The notes beneath the pieces are model-generated. The model was not told the origin of the DNA. It worked only from the letters and a program-made list of their open reading frames with translations, and ran no database searches. DNA of 22,985 nucleotides from a virus, in the IMG/VR virus record IMGVR_UViG_3300022690_001935, positions 1 through 22,985 of that record; one strand, given 5' to 3'. Position numbers and translations under genes: made by a program. Below are positions 1 through 8,031 of this stretch, piece by piece; position 1 is the first letter of the stretch, and every line of letters begins with the position of its first letter.

Positions 1-381
1 GGCCACGTTCATCTACAGTATATAGATATTGGAATAAATCCTGAAACTAACTATCGAGGAACCATAGAACTAGGTTTTCTAACCAACGTGGATGCCACGG
101 ACGGTGATTTTAATGGTATAATTGAGTTTGACTTCGGGCAGAAGGCAGGCACGGTGATAGATCATTTTGACTTTGCAGATCATGGGTTTGATCTGGAGAC
201 CACTCACCACTTTGGACCCATCACTGCCGACAGCACCTTGTTTCAAACTGATGTTGACCTGTTGGGACCAGATGGAGATACTGACCACCCTTCTGGCAAC
301 GGGGATTTTGTTATGGTTATAGGCCGAACGGCTGGTACGACGGCCGTTACAATAACATTCGGATATGAGACGGCTGTTTAG
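1..381 (+). CDS. C-terminal part of a beta-rich protein, cut by window start
   Basis: The frame is open from base 1 to the TAG at 379-381, so this is the last 126 codons of a longer gene. A GTG at 88 could start a shorter product, but the upstream codons read as protein without a stop, so I treat it as internal. The protein is rich in Gly, Asp, Thr and alternating hydrophobic residues (for example the ending TAVTITFGYETAV), typical of beta-sheet proteins such as decoration, fibre or capsid-associated proteins. No motif gives a firm function. It lies upstream of the likely virion genes and 30 bases before the next start. Confidence 0.6.
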   Translation, partial: GHVHLQYIDIGINPETNYRGTIELGFLTNVDATDGDFNGIIEFDFGQKAGTVIDHFDFADHGFDLETTHHFGPITADSTLFQTDVDLLGPDGDTDHPSGNGDFVMVIGRTAGTTAVTITFGYETAV

Positions 382-411
382 TCAGACTTGGACGTAGGAC
401 GGGAGGAAGGA

Positions 412-597
412 ATGGAAATAGACGAAATATTAATGAGGATTAAGCCCTGGAAAAGTGTTCCTAAAGAGGGTTTAAAATTTGAGGATTGGTGTGTTGCCGA
501 ATTGGCAAAAGTTAGGAAGGCTATGGAATTAGAGAAGGACGAATTCCAATTATCAATGTTTAGAATTTATGAAGCTATCTTAGAGGCAGACGACTAA
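412..597 (+). CDS. Small hypothetical protein, 61 aa
   Basis: The frame opens at a TTG at 388, but the ATG at 412 follows a purine-rich ribosome site GGGAGGAAGG at 401-410, so I take the ATG. The product is charged and mostly helical (ELAKVRKAMELEKDEF in the middle), with no membrane segment or Cys motif. Its TAA overlaps the ATG of the next gene by one base (TAATG), implying translational coupling with the GNAT-like gene. I do not recognise the family. Confidence 0.6.
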   Translation: MEIDEILMRIKPWKSVPKEGLKFEDWCVAELAKVRKAMELEKDEFQLSMFRIYEAILEADD

Positions 598-1151
598 TGC
601 CCGAAGGACCGCCACTCTTAGAAGAAGCCATAGTGCCTGTTCAGCCTCTTAACGGCCATGATGTAGAGCCCATAGAGTCTTATCAGGCCGGGGAGTATTC
701 AGTAATCAGGTTAATGAATACGGATGGGTTGTGCCGAAGTCTATTCCCGAAGTTTGTAGAAAGGGCTATTGGATTCATAGATAGAATGGGTGTCACGACG
801 GATAAAGTCTGGTTAGGCCAAGTCCTTTATAATGCCTTTGCTACACGCTCTCCGCATGTGTTGATGCTTGTGGCGTTGGATAAAGAAGGGAAAATGGTGG
901 CGCATGTGATTGTGTTGCCTGAGATTCAGGGTATGGAAGGATGGATTGCTCAGGTCTTGCAGCTAGAAAAGGACAAGGACATACACGAGGATGAGATATT
1001 CAAGGTGGGTCACCGGGTTATGGAAGAATGGACCAAGGGACTCGGGATGACCAAGATGTTTAATCAGACTAACGCGGTTGCAAGGGCAAGATATTTTGAG
1101 CGATTCGGGTATGAAATCAAACGCTGGATTAGCGTGAAGGATTTGGGGTGA
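597..1151 (+). CDS. GNAT-fold acetyltransferase-like protein
   Basis: The 184-aa product has a central strand-helix pattern (VAHVIVLPEIQGMEGWI, then VGHRVMEEWTKGLGM) and ends with ARYFERFGYEIKRW, which resembles the last helix and strand of GNAT N-acetyltransferases. A clear acetyl-CoA loop (Q/RxxGxG/A) is not visible; the nearest is around EIFKVGHRVM. Phages often carry degenerate GNAT-like proteins near virion genes, and their role is usually unknown. It is coupled to the upstream gene by TAATG. Its last 23 bases overlap the 3' end of the opposite-strand HNH gene. The fold call is moderate and activity is uncertain. Confidence 0.55.
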   Translation: MPEGPPLLEEAIVPVQPLNGHDVEPIESYQAGEYSVIRLMNTDGLCRSLFPKFVERAIGFIDRMGVTTDKVWLGQVLYNAFATRSPHVLMLVALDKEGKMVAHVIVLPEIQGMEGWIAQVLQLEKDKDIHEDEIFKVGHRVMEEWTKGLGMTKMFNQTNAVARARYFERFGYEIKRWISVKDLG

Positions 1152-1578
1152 GGTGTGGACATGAACCGTAAAAGCCTTTTGCTTGATTGCAGTTATGACA
1201 GAGAACTTGGAAGCCTGGGGGGTAGTTATTTTTTTTCAACCAAGAATAAATATCCCTTGTCCCACTTCCGAGTAAAGATTTGCGATGCTCAGAACCTTTT
1301 CCGTCTATATGGTCTATTGATAGAAATTCCCAAATTGTTTCTCCGCAGCATTTACATATCGACCCATAGGCTTTTAAAACCGCACTCCTTAAAGCTATGT
1401 GTCGTTTCTTCCCAGCGGCTAATCGTGCTTCTCTGTGTCGCCAATAATCGCTTCTCTGATATTCGTTATATCTTGGGCGGTTTCTATTCCGCATTAATTG
1501 ATGAGGGTGTGTCTTGGATCGTTTCTGTGCGTAAATTCGCCAATATTCACGGGCTTTATCAGGATCTTTGTAGGGCAT
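1129..1578 (-). CDS. HNH endonuclease (homing-type), opposite strand
   Basis: The 149-aa protein has a basic N-terminal half (many Arg/Lys/Tyr, residues 1-70) and a C-terminal HNH zinc module: C75-x2-C78, then LSIDHIDG with D89/H90, then C127-H-N-C130 followed by NQAKG. This is the usual layout of phage HNH homing endonucleases: two CxxC pairs bind a structural zinc and the D-H/N/H residues form the nicking site. It is one of only two minus-strand genes here and sits between the GNAT-like gene and the 404-aa gene, as a free-standing inserted element would. The + frame at 1155-1628 is its antisense shadow. No good Shine-Dalgarno precedes the ATG; instead a promoter ends six bases before it, suggesting a leaderless transcript. 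Confidence 0.85.
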   Translation of the reverse strand: MPYKDPDKAREYWRIYAQKRSKTHPHQLMRNRNRPRYNEYQRSDYWRHREARLAAGKKRHIALRSAVLKAYGSICKCCGETIWEFLSIDHIDGKGSEHRKSLLGSGTRDIYSWLKKNNYPPGFQVLCHNCNQAKGFYGSCPHLTPNPSR

Positions 1579-1584
1579 GGAGGT

Positions 1585-1613
1585 CTTATATCATGGGTTG
1601 TAGTTTAGGTCAA
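1585..1613 (-). promoter_or_regulatory. Sigma-70-like promoter for the HNH gene
   Basis: On the minus strand TTGACC (1608-1613) and TATAAG (1585-1590) are separated by exactly 17 bases. Six bases then lead to the ATG at 1578, which is where transcription would be expected to start. The promoter lies in the gap before the 404-aa gene and points against the virion operon. Confidence 0.65.
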
Positions 1614-1627
1614 GGGGGTATTCTATA

Positions 1628-2842
1628 ATGGGAAGTGGATCTAGTGGAAGTAGTCAGAGTTCGACCCAGACCACAATTGCTCCTGAGCTTCAGCCGCTTT
1701 TTGCACAGACCGGCCAGCAGCTTCAGGCCCTTCAAGGCTTTTCCCCGTTTAATTTCCAGGGCCCCTTCCCCGGCTTCTTTCCACAAGCGGGCGGTCAGCC
1801 CGGTGGTCAGCCCCAAGTAGCTCAAATCCCTGGTCTTGGCACTCCGACCTTTGCTCCAGCGGGATTGGGCACTCAAACTGGATTTACCGAAGAGGGTTTA
1901 GATAAACTTAAATTAGCAGGATTCTTTGGTCAAGACGTACAATTTGGCGGTGGTCTTGGTCCTGGCACTGGCACCGGCGCTGGTCCTGGCGCAGCAGGTT
2001 TTGGGGGAGTCGGTACTGGAGGTTTTGGGGGAGGTGGAGCAACCGGTCTTCCCGGCACCCCCTTAGATGAGTTCCTGTTTCCACGACCACAGCAAATTCC
2101 TGGTTTTAATCCCGCCCAATTATCTGTCTTAGGCCGTCAGGGGGAACGGGCGTTTGGGTCATTTATTTCACCTCAGGAGCAACAAGCTCAGAATCTAGCC
2201 GGTGGATTTGGTCAACTACGATTTCCAGAAGCTTCTGCCTTAGGTCTTTCTCAGAACTTTGGTGGCTTGAGATTTCCAGAGTTAGCGGGGTTAGGGCAAG
2301 TTGGGCGATTCGCTGGCGGCGAAATAGGCCAATCTCCTGCTACCCTCGCCGCTATGGCAGCGGTTAGAGGCCCCGTTCTGAACCAATTAGCTCTAGCTGG
2401 TTTGGGCAATTCAGGGGCAGTAGGAACTGAATTAGCCGGGGCATTTGCACCTATTTTGGCTCAAGAGTTGCAAATTAGGGCCGGGGTAATACCACAACTC
2501 TTTGGTCTTGGGCAACAACTTCGCGGTGGAGATATTAGTGCAGGAGCTCTTCAAGCTCAGATTGGTGAAAGACAAAGAGCGGGCGATATAGCAGGGGCTA
2601 ACTTACTGGCCCAGCAAGGACAGGTATTGGACCTGAGAGAAAGCCGCCGATTGGCAGAGTTTGGAGCTACGGGAGAGCAGCAGAGGACGCTGCAGCAGCA
2701 ACAGCAAGAAGCTATTTTTAATGATTTCTTGAGAAGACAGGGGATAGGAAGTCAACTTTCGACGGGTCTTTTAGGGGGTTTCCCTGCAGGGCTCGGGCAG
2801 GGAGCAGTGACAACTACTGAGGGTGGCGGAGCGAGTAAATAA
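1628..2842 (+). CDS. Gly/Gln-rich putative virion or DNA-ejection protein, 404 aa
   Basis: The ATG follows AAGGGGGT at 1612-1619. The N-terminal third is Ser/Gln/Gly/Pro-rich and looks disordered (Gly runs around residues 100-145). The C-terminal half is helical and rich in Ala, Leu and Gln, with a Gln tract near residue 355 (LQQQQQEAIF). Such composition, next to similar proteins and upstream of an 800-aa protein, is common in podovirus internal or ejection proteins and tail-hub-associated proteins. I see no catalytic motif and cannot name a family. The TAA overlaps the next ATG (TAATG), so it is coupled to the 224-aa gene. Confidence 0.6.
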   Translation: MGSGSSGSSQSSTQTTIAPELQPLFAQTGQQLQALQGFSPFNFQGPFPGFFPQAGGQPGGQPQVAQIPGLGTPTFAPAGLGTQTGFTEEGLDKLKLAGFFGQDVQFGGGLGPGTGTGAGPGAAGFGGVGTGGFGGGGATGLPGTPLDEFLFPRPQQIPGFNPAQLSVLGRQGERAFGSFISPQEQQAQNLAGGFGQLRFPEASALGLSQNFGGLRFPELAGLGQVGRFAGGEIGQSPATLAAMAAVRGPVLNQLALAGLGNSGAVGTELAGAFAPILAQELQIRAGVIPQLFGLGQQLRGGDISAGALQAQIGERQRAGDIAGANLLAQQGQVLDLRESRRLAEFGATGEQQRTLQQQQQEAIFNDFLRRQGIGSQLSTGLLGGFPAGLGQGAVTTTEGGGASK

Positions 2843-3516
2843 TGGCTGATAGATTATTACCCATAGCAGGGACAGTGCTTGGTACTATAGCTGGTACTGC
2901 CGTGGGAATGCCACAACTTGGGGCTGTTGCTGGTGGTGCGCTTGGGGGTTTGGGGGGAGGAGCTATTAAGGGCAACCCCCTGCAGGGCCTAGCGAGCGGG
3001 GCTATTGGCGGCGCTGGGAGCGCATTCGGGTCTCAGTTCTTAGGGCCATTGCTCGGCAAGGGATTGGGGAATGTGTTACCGGAGTTGCCCGTGGCGGACG
3101 TTGTGGGGGCTTCGGGCCTAGAAGGGACCACTGGGGGGTTTCTAGCGTCCCCGTTGGACCCCGTGGCATCTTCTCAGGGGTTAGACCTTCTTGGCGGAGG
3201 GGTGACAGACCCTACGGGATTCCTATCTTCACCATTGGGGGGCGAAGCATTGCTTAACCCTGCTCAAAGCACTGGATTCTTTGGTCTTTCTAGTCAAAAC
3301 ATTGGTAACAGGGTCGGAGGTTTAATTGGCAGCGGCGTAGCTGGCACCGTAGCGAATCAATTAATTCAAGGTGGCGGTCCTCAGCCCCCAGGCCCTCCTA
3401 GACTACCGGCTAGTCTAGGTCCTCTCCCTGGGGCACCCCCTGATTTACGGAGTCTTGTGGTCAGAACAGGCGGCGGGCTTCCCCAAACCCTAGAAGAGCT
3501 TCTCAGGAGAAGATAA
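2842..3516 (+). CDS. Glycine-zipper putative virion or ejection protein, 224 aa
   Basis: Residues 5-75 form repeated small-residue stretches such as VLGTIAGTAVG, AVAGGALGGLGGG and GAIGGAGSAFGS. This glycine-zipper pattern (GxxxG/GxxxA) packs membrane helices and is found in P22-type ejection proteins and other proteins that insert into host membranes. The C-terminal third is Pro/Gly/Leu-rich. It is coupled to the upstream gene through TAATG and followed directly by a GTG-started gene. A role in delivering DNA across the cell envelope is inference from composition and position. Confidence 0.55.
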   Translation: MADRLLPIAGTVLGTIAGTAVGMPQLGAVAGGALGGLGGGAIKGNPLQGLASGAIGGAGSAFGSQFLGPLLGKGLGNVLPELPVADVVGASGLEGTTGGFLASPLDPVASSQGLDLLGGGVTDPTGFLSSPLGGEALLNPAQSTGFFGLSSQNIGNRVGGLIGSGVAGTVANQLIQGGGPQPPGPPRLPASLGPLPGAPPDLRSLVVRTGGGLPQTLEELLRRR

Positions 3517-4551
3517 GTGGATCAAATTGCACAGGCCTTTAACTCAACTGCTCAGGCTGCCCCGGGCGCTGCACAGCCTATAACGGGTCAAGAGCTGCTT
3601 TTGCAGGCCCTGGGGGCTATAGCTAACCCTCAGAGGGCCATTAGCGTCCCTGATACGACCCTAGGGCGGCTATCTGGTCTTTTGTCCAGGGGAGTAGGCG
3701 GGATAGCCGGCGCCAAGGCCGAGGACCTGCAGAGATTGAGGTTGGATCCGTTGACTAGGCGGCAGGGGTTGCAACAACAAGCCATTGAGGCGTTTAAGGC
3801 CATACCGACAACGCAGCAAGTTCCAATCCAAGCGGGTGGGGAGCTTCTAGCTCAGGCCACTCCGCGTGGTGTTAAAACCTTAGAGCAAGGATCTGTCACG
3901 GGGACTGTATCGAAGCCTATAAGAAGCGTTGCGGGTGCCTTGAGAAGGTCCGGTGATCCGAATGCTCTATTAGGTGGGGGGCTTCCTTTGCTCACAGCTC
4001 TTGTGGGTGATGCGCCGGAGCAGTTTACACTAGGAAAAGAAGGCCGGCGGTTCGAGATCGGCCCCGACGGTAGACCTGTGGTGATAGCAGAGGGGGCACC
4101 AGCGACGCCCAAAGATGCACCCTCTGTTGGTACAATACTTGAGGGCATTGCTCAAGCTACCCTTAATCCTAAAACTGGGAGACCTTTTAATCGATTTAGT
4201 GAAGTACCAGGGGCAATGAGACCCGGAATGAGACAACGAGCTAAGGACGAGGCGTTGGCCCTTAAAAGGGCAGTAGGGTTTGAGGCGGCAGAAGCTGCAC
4301 GAAGAGCTGGGTTAAAAGCAGAGGCAGTAACTACGGAGAAAGAAAAGGCTAAGGCGCGAGTTCTTGGCTCAGGTGCTAGGTTTGTTGACCCTAATACGTT
4401 TGAGGTTGCTAATCCTACATCGACAAAAGAACAAGCTATTCTACAAGGCAAAGTTGAAGTTACCCCAAAGCAATTAAAGAATTTAGCTGAGTTAGATGGC
4501 TTAAAGACTGCCTTTAGTGAGTTGAAAATAGCAGTCTCGTCTTCTTCGTAG
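3517..4551 (+). CDS. Putative virion protein, 344 aa, possibly frameshifted at its end
   Basis: I choose the GTG at 3517, immediately after the previous TAA and preceded by GGAGA seven bases upstream. The protein is Ala/Leu/Gln-rich and largely helical, with a basic Ala-rich helix near residues 240-285 (KDEALALKRAVG). It ends with AVSSSS at a TAG at 4549-4551. After the stop TAG at 4529-4531 the +1 frame is open and reads through the 139-aa gene, whose upstream codons (SRLLRSGTGVPG) look like normal protein. The gene may therefore be broken or continue into 4571-4990 by a frameshift. Function is unknown; context suggests a virion component. Confidence 0.6.
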   Translation: MDQIAQAFNSTAQAAPGAAQPITGQELLLQALGAIANPQRAISVPDTTLGRLSGLLSRGVGGIAGAKAEDLQRLRLDPLTRRQGLQQQAIEAFKAIPTTQQVPIQAGGELLAQATPRGVKTLEQGSVTGTVSKPIRSVAGALRRSGDPNALLGGGLPLLTALVGDAPEQFTLGKEGRRFEIGPDGRPVVIAEGAPATPKDAPSVGTILEGIAQATLNPKTGRPFNRFSEVPGAMRPGMRQRAKDEALALKRAVGFEAAEAARRAGLKAEAVTTEKEKAKARVLGSGARFVDPNTFEVANPTSTKEQAILQGKVEVTPKQLKNLAELDGLKTAFSELKIAVSSSS

Positions 4552-4570
4552 TGGAACAGGGGTTCCCGGC

Positions 4571-4990
4571 TTGCAACTTTTTTCTACAAGTACGGAATTA
4601 GGGGAGGCGTATGATTCTGCTGGGATTAAGTTTTCGTCATTTTACGATAAACAATTGGGAGGATTGAGGGGAGGTGCGAGCGTTCCATTGTTAAACATCA
4701 CCAAGGATAAGGTAATACCAAATAAATTCAAAGATACCGATAGGGTCATAGACTTTAAGATGAAGTCCCTTGATATCATAGTTGCTGCATTTGAAGATAG
4801 GGCAAGACGATCCATTACAGGGCGGCTTCGCAATCCTAATATTGACGCACAACTGTCCGAACTGGGAAGACAACTAGAGGCGTTCAGAATAGAAGGTCGT
4901 CAAGAAGGACCTCCTATACTTTCTGGTGAGAATTTGACAATTGAACAATTTAGAGAGTTGCGTCGGCAGCGGTTACAACAGGGGCGATAA
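4571..4990 (+). CDS. 139-aa protein, possible C-terminal half of the upstream gene
   Basis: As an independent gene it would start at a TTG with AGGGG at 4557-4561 upstream, a usable but weak start. The frame is open back to 4532, and those codons resemble coding sequence, so it may instead be the frameshifted end of the 344-aa protein; the fusion would be about 490 aa. The protein is helical, with a basic segment (RARRSITGRLRNP) and an end rich in Arg/Gln/Leu. I do not recognise a family. It ends two bases before the start of the 800-aa gene. Confidence 0.5.
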   Translation: MQLFSTSTELGEAYDSAGIKFSSFYDKQLGGLRGGASVPLLNITKDKVIPNKFKDTDRVIDFKMKSLDIIVAAFEDRARRSITGRLRNPNIDAQLSELGRQLEAFRIEGRQEGPPILSGENLTIEQFRELRRQRLQQGR

Positions 4991-4992
4991 TA

Positions 4993-7395
4993 ATGGCTGG
5001 TTTTACATTTGAAGACCTTGGGAGCCCCGAGTTTTCCAAACTCTCTGAAGGTGATCAGTTTCAGATCCGACGACAAGTATTTAGGGATTTAAAGAAAACC
5101 GATCCTTTGTTTAATAGCATTCCGTTTGCAGAACAAGTCAAGGTATTATTCCCCGATCCCGTTTCGACGGGGGTTGCCAGAGAAAGATTGACGATTGGTG
5201 GGGAATTTAGGGGAGGGGTTGAGGAATTTAAAGGGGCAACAAAAGAAAGGGGGTTTTTAGGGACTCCGGTTGCTAATCTTGCTTTACCTACATTAAGGAT
5301 GGCAGCGTCACCCCTTGCCCCATTGTTCAATTTAGCGACTGCCGCCGGTGAGAAAGTTTCTGAATTTGTGCGACCCCTAGATGTTATAAAATCTAGTCCT
5401 CCATTACTTGAACAATTTTCTGGTCCTGTTCCTCAGCAAACACCGCTCCCGATTCAACCTTCAGATATCTTAGGTGGATTTACAACAGCCGGTGCAGACG
5501 TAGGACTTCCTGGGTTAGTTGGGAAAGGGGCTAGAATCGCGGGAACGGGACTAAGAAAAGTGTTGCCGGTTCGTAGTGAAAAGGTGGCAGGTTTGGCTTC
5601 TGGTTTATCTGAAGATGCAGTAGTAGCACAACAAAGAGCCGTACAGCAAGCAAAGGATATTGGGTTAAGAGAAGCACAACAAGGAGGTGCGTTCGCAGTA
5701 GAAGAACAGGCGGCTCTTGCGGCAAGACAATCTGCAGGAAGCATAGCGCAACGTGAAGCCGTTGAAACTGGTCAGAGGGTTTCTCTCGAACAGGCCAGGC
5801 AAAGAAGTTTATTGGGAGAAAGAGGGCCGAGGACAATACAGGAAGGAATTGCGCCAGGTGCTCCCACAGCAAGAGAAGCTGGGACTAGGTTTCAACAAGA
5901 GATATTCCCAAAAAGAAGAGCAGAGGTTGCTGCGTCCTTTAACAAAAGATACACCGCATTAGAAAAAGAAGCACAGATTATTCCTGCTGAGACGGCAAAT
6001 TTTGAAGTAGCCCTGAATCAGATTATAGAGGAGCCGGGTATCTTAAAAGGCGTTCTTCCAACGAAAGCTGAGTCAATTGCTAACCGGGCATTAAGAGGTA
6101 TTGAAGAGGCTAGAGAAGAGATTACACCCATTAGTGGGTTTGGGGGTAGTAAGCTCGTTGAGTTACAAGATGATGTGTATCGAAGAATAAGGGATAAACT
6201 ATCAGGTGGCGCCCCCGGACAAGCAGAAACGGTTAGCATAGAAGCCTTTCGAGAAGCAGTAGCTCCAGTTAGGGAAATGGTGACTGGCAAGGATATGGTT
6301 GGTGGAGTTCTGAGACTCAGAACAGCGAAAAGAGCGGCTGGCGATGCTGGGAATAGAAATATGGAAAGACAGTTTCGTGTGCTAGAAAATGCTCTTTTAG
6401 AAGACGTTCAGATTGCTAGTCCTGCCATAAAAGCAAAGTTGGGCGTTATTTCAAATGATTATAGACGAGACTTTGTGGGGCTATTTAGTGCGAAGGCTTT
6501 CCCGCAAAAATTAGTAGAGCGTGTACGAGAAGATGCACAAGAAATAGTTGGTGCGATTATTCAACCCGCTAAATCTCCTCGTCGCGTAGAGGCCATCACG
6601 ACATCCTTTAAAGTTATTAAAGATCCCGCAGATAGACAGCTTTTAACGGGTGCTTGGTTCAGGGGTGGTATTGATGAGGCTGCGAAGACCGGAGAATTTC
6701 AACCAAAGGATTTTATCAAATGGTGGGAGTCATACCTTGATCCCAAGACAGATAATCTAGTATTAAGGACTGCTCTAGGAGAAAAATTCAAACCTACTAA
6801 TGATTTTGTGCGCGAGTTGCGAAGGGCGACACAAGGAAAATTCGATGAAGTGGCAGACGAAGGGATAAGTAATATTTTAAAGACTCGTGCTGCACAATCA
6901 AAAGGAGAGGAGGGCATTCTTAGAGCCGCACAGAAGGTAATTAGTGGGAAACGTGTTCAAGTATCTAAAGAATCAGAAGGTTTAATTGGTGAAGTGATTA
7001 AAACTCGGGATGCTTCATTGAAACAATTACGCGATGAGTTTGATAAAGCAGTAACAGCACTTGGCGGGTCTACAGAAATACCAGCTAGAGCTGGATGGTG
7101 GATGGGACCGTTAATGGTTTTAAGCGGTGTTGGGCGAGTTGTTACGGGGGCGGTTGGGCCGGGAATGATCGGAATCGGTGGCGGCGTAATTGAGGTTATG
7201 GGGCACGCGACAATGATCAAAATGCTAAATACGCTTAAGGGCGGCCAGTTGATGCGTCGGTTTGCCAGATCAGTACCAGGTTCAGTTGAGGCTTTGGCAT
7301 TAGCAAGAGAACTAGAGAATATTGCCCGCAATTTGCCAGAAGAAGGAGGGGGCGAAGGAGTGAACCCATTAGTTGGCCCCCCTTTACTTCCATAA
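4993..7395 (+). CDS. Large putative virion/ejection protein, 800 aa
   Basis: This is the second-largest gene of the window. The N-terminal 200 residues are mixed; residues about 200-300 are Ala/Gln/Glu/Arg-rich and probably coiled coil. The middle is charged and helical, and residues about 690-750 hold Gly-rich hydrophobic stretches (GWWMGPLMVLSGVG, GAVGPGMIGIGGGV) that could insert in a membrane. A long helical body with one amphipathic or membrane-active part fits internal virion proteins that leave the capsid with the DNA in podoviruses. No lytic transglycosylase or peptidase motif is visible. The start ATG has AGGGG about nine bases upstream. It is the last virion-type gene before the lysis cassette. 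Confidence 0.6.
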   Translation: MAGFTFEDLGSPEFSKLSEGDQFQIRRQVFRDLKKTDPLFNSIPFAEQVKVLFPDPVSTGVARERLTIGGEFRGGVEEFKGATKERGFLGTPVANLALPTLRMAASPLAPLFNLATAAGEKVSEFVRPLDVIKSSPPLLEQFSGPVPQQTPLPIQPSDILGGFTTAGADVGLPGLVGKGARIAGTGLRKVLPVRSEKVAGLASGLSEDAVVAQQRAVQQAKDIGLREAQQGGAFAVEEQAALAARQSAGSIAQREAVETGQRVSLEQARQRSLLGERGPRTIQEGIAPGAPTAREAGTRFQQEIFPKRRAEVAASFNKRYTALEKEAQIIPAETANFEVALNQIIEEPGILKGVLPTKAESIANRALRGIEEAREEITPISGFGGSKLVELQDDVYRRIRDKLSGGAPGQAETVSIEAFREAVAPVREMVTGKDMVGGVLRLRTAKRAAGDAGNRNMERQFRVLENALLEDVQIASPAIKAKLGVISNDYRRDFVGLFSAKAFPQKLVERVREDAQEIVGAIIQPAKSPRRVEAITTSFKVIKDPADRQLLTGAWFRGGIDEAAKTGEFQPKDFIKWWESYLDPKTDNLVLRTALGEKFKPTNDFVRELRRATQGKFDEVADEGISNILKTRAAQSKGEEGILRAAQKVISGKRVQVSKESEGLIGEVIKTRDASLKQLRDEFDKAVTALGGSTEIPARAGWWMGPLMVLSGVGRVVTGAVGPGMIGIGGGVIEVMGHATMIKMLNTLKGGQLMRRFARSVPGSVEALALARELENIARNLPEEGGGEGVNPLVGPPLLP

Positions 7396-7404
7396 TGAAC
7401 ATCA

Positions 7405-7560
7405 CTAAAACCCTGTATGAATGAGATAAAGAACACTCGCGCTAATTACTATGAAGACAAAAAGCCAGAATATACCCGCGAACATCAAAGCTATAATTCT
7501 TTGCCCAAGTTCAGTGGATAAGACTAGGATCGAAAGCAATATGACGATTAGCCATTCCAC
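7405..7560 (-). CDS. 51-aa two-helix membrane protein, opposite strand
   Basis: The GTG on the minus strand at 7560 opens 51 codons ending at TAG 7405-7407. The product begins MEWLIVILLSILVLS, has a short polar turn TELGQR, and continues with a second long hydrophobic segment rich in Phe, Ile and Val to LIHTGF, giving two membrane helices. The overlapping + frame (from an ATG near 7418) is short, hydrophilic and has no ribosome site. A promoter with TTGACA, 17 bases, TAAAAG ends six bases before the GTG, which supports this gene over its antisense. It is probably an expressed accessory protein such as an exclusion or membrane toxin factor, or an extra holin; function is unknown. The GTG start on a leaderless message is unusual. 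Confidence 0.55.
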   Translation of the reverse strand: MEWLIVILLSILVLSTELGQRIIALMFAGIFWLFVFIVISASVLYLIHTGF

Positions 7561-7566
7561 CGCGTT

Positions 7567-7595
7567 CTTTTAAGACTTCTATTTCTTGTTGTCAA
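7567..7595 (-). promoter_or_regulatory. Sigma-70-like promoter for the 51-aa membrane protein
   Basis: On the minus strand, a perfect -35 TTGACA (7590-7595), a 17-base spacer and TAAAAG (7567-7572) are followed by six bases and the GTG at 7560. The geometry matches the HNH promoter exactly. The site lies within 15 bases of the lysozyme start, so it would drive transcription away from the lysis genes. Confidence 0.6.
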
Positions 7596-7608
7596 GGGGA
7601 AGTACAAC

Positions 7609-8031
7609 ATGGCAATAAAAACTGTTGAGGAAATGCTGATTCGGGACGAGGGATTTCGGGCTAGGCCCTATCGCGATAGCCTTGGTCATTGGACTGTCGG
7701 GTATGGTTATTCACTTGAGACTGGCCCGCCTCTTAGCGAAGAGACAGCGAGAATTATTCTGAGAGAACACGTAGGAATGATTTTAGCCGACTTAACGAGC
7801 AGGATGCCTTGGACAAAACAACTCTCTCAACCCCGATTTGGCGTACTTGTCAACATGGCTTTTAACCTTGGTATTCGGGGCCTAATGAGTTTTAGAAGGA
7901 TGCTAAGAGCAGCAGAGGCCGGAGATCACGATAGGGTAGGGGACGAGATGCTTGATTCCCGTTGGGCTCAACAAGTAGGGGATAGGGCGGAGAGACTCGC
8001 TAAGCAATGGCGGACTGATAGGTGGGTATGA
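7609..8031 (+). CDS. T4-type lysozyme (GH24 endolysin)
   Basis: The 140-aa protein carries the GH24 signature: E14 in IRDEGFR, D23 in YRDSLG and T29 in HWTVGYGY. The spacing E-9-D-6-T is the same as in T4 lysozyme (E11, D20, T26). It cleaves the bond between N-acetylmuramic acid and N-acetylglucosamine in peptidoglycan. There is no signal peptide or SAR anchor, so release depends on a holin; a holin candidate lies two genes downstream. A weak ribosome site, AAGGGGAAG, precedes the ATG. Its TGA overlaps the next ATG (ATGA). This is the most secure functional call in the window. Confidence 0.93.
   Translation: MAIKTVEEMLIRDEGFRARPYRDSLGHWTVGYGYSLETGPPLSEETARIILREHVGMILADLTSRMPWTKQLSQPRFGVLVNMAFNLGIRGLMSFRRMLRAAEAGDHDRVGDEMLDSRWAQQVGDRAERLAKQWRTDRWV

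Noticed and set aside
1155-1628. 157-aa + strand reading frame
   Set aside because: It is the antisense of the HNH gene, has no ribosome site at its start and shows no family resemblance.
7418-7525. Short + strand frame after the 800-aa gene
   Set aside because: It is hydrophilic, has no ribosome site and lies antisense to the membrane protein that has a matching promoter.
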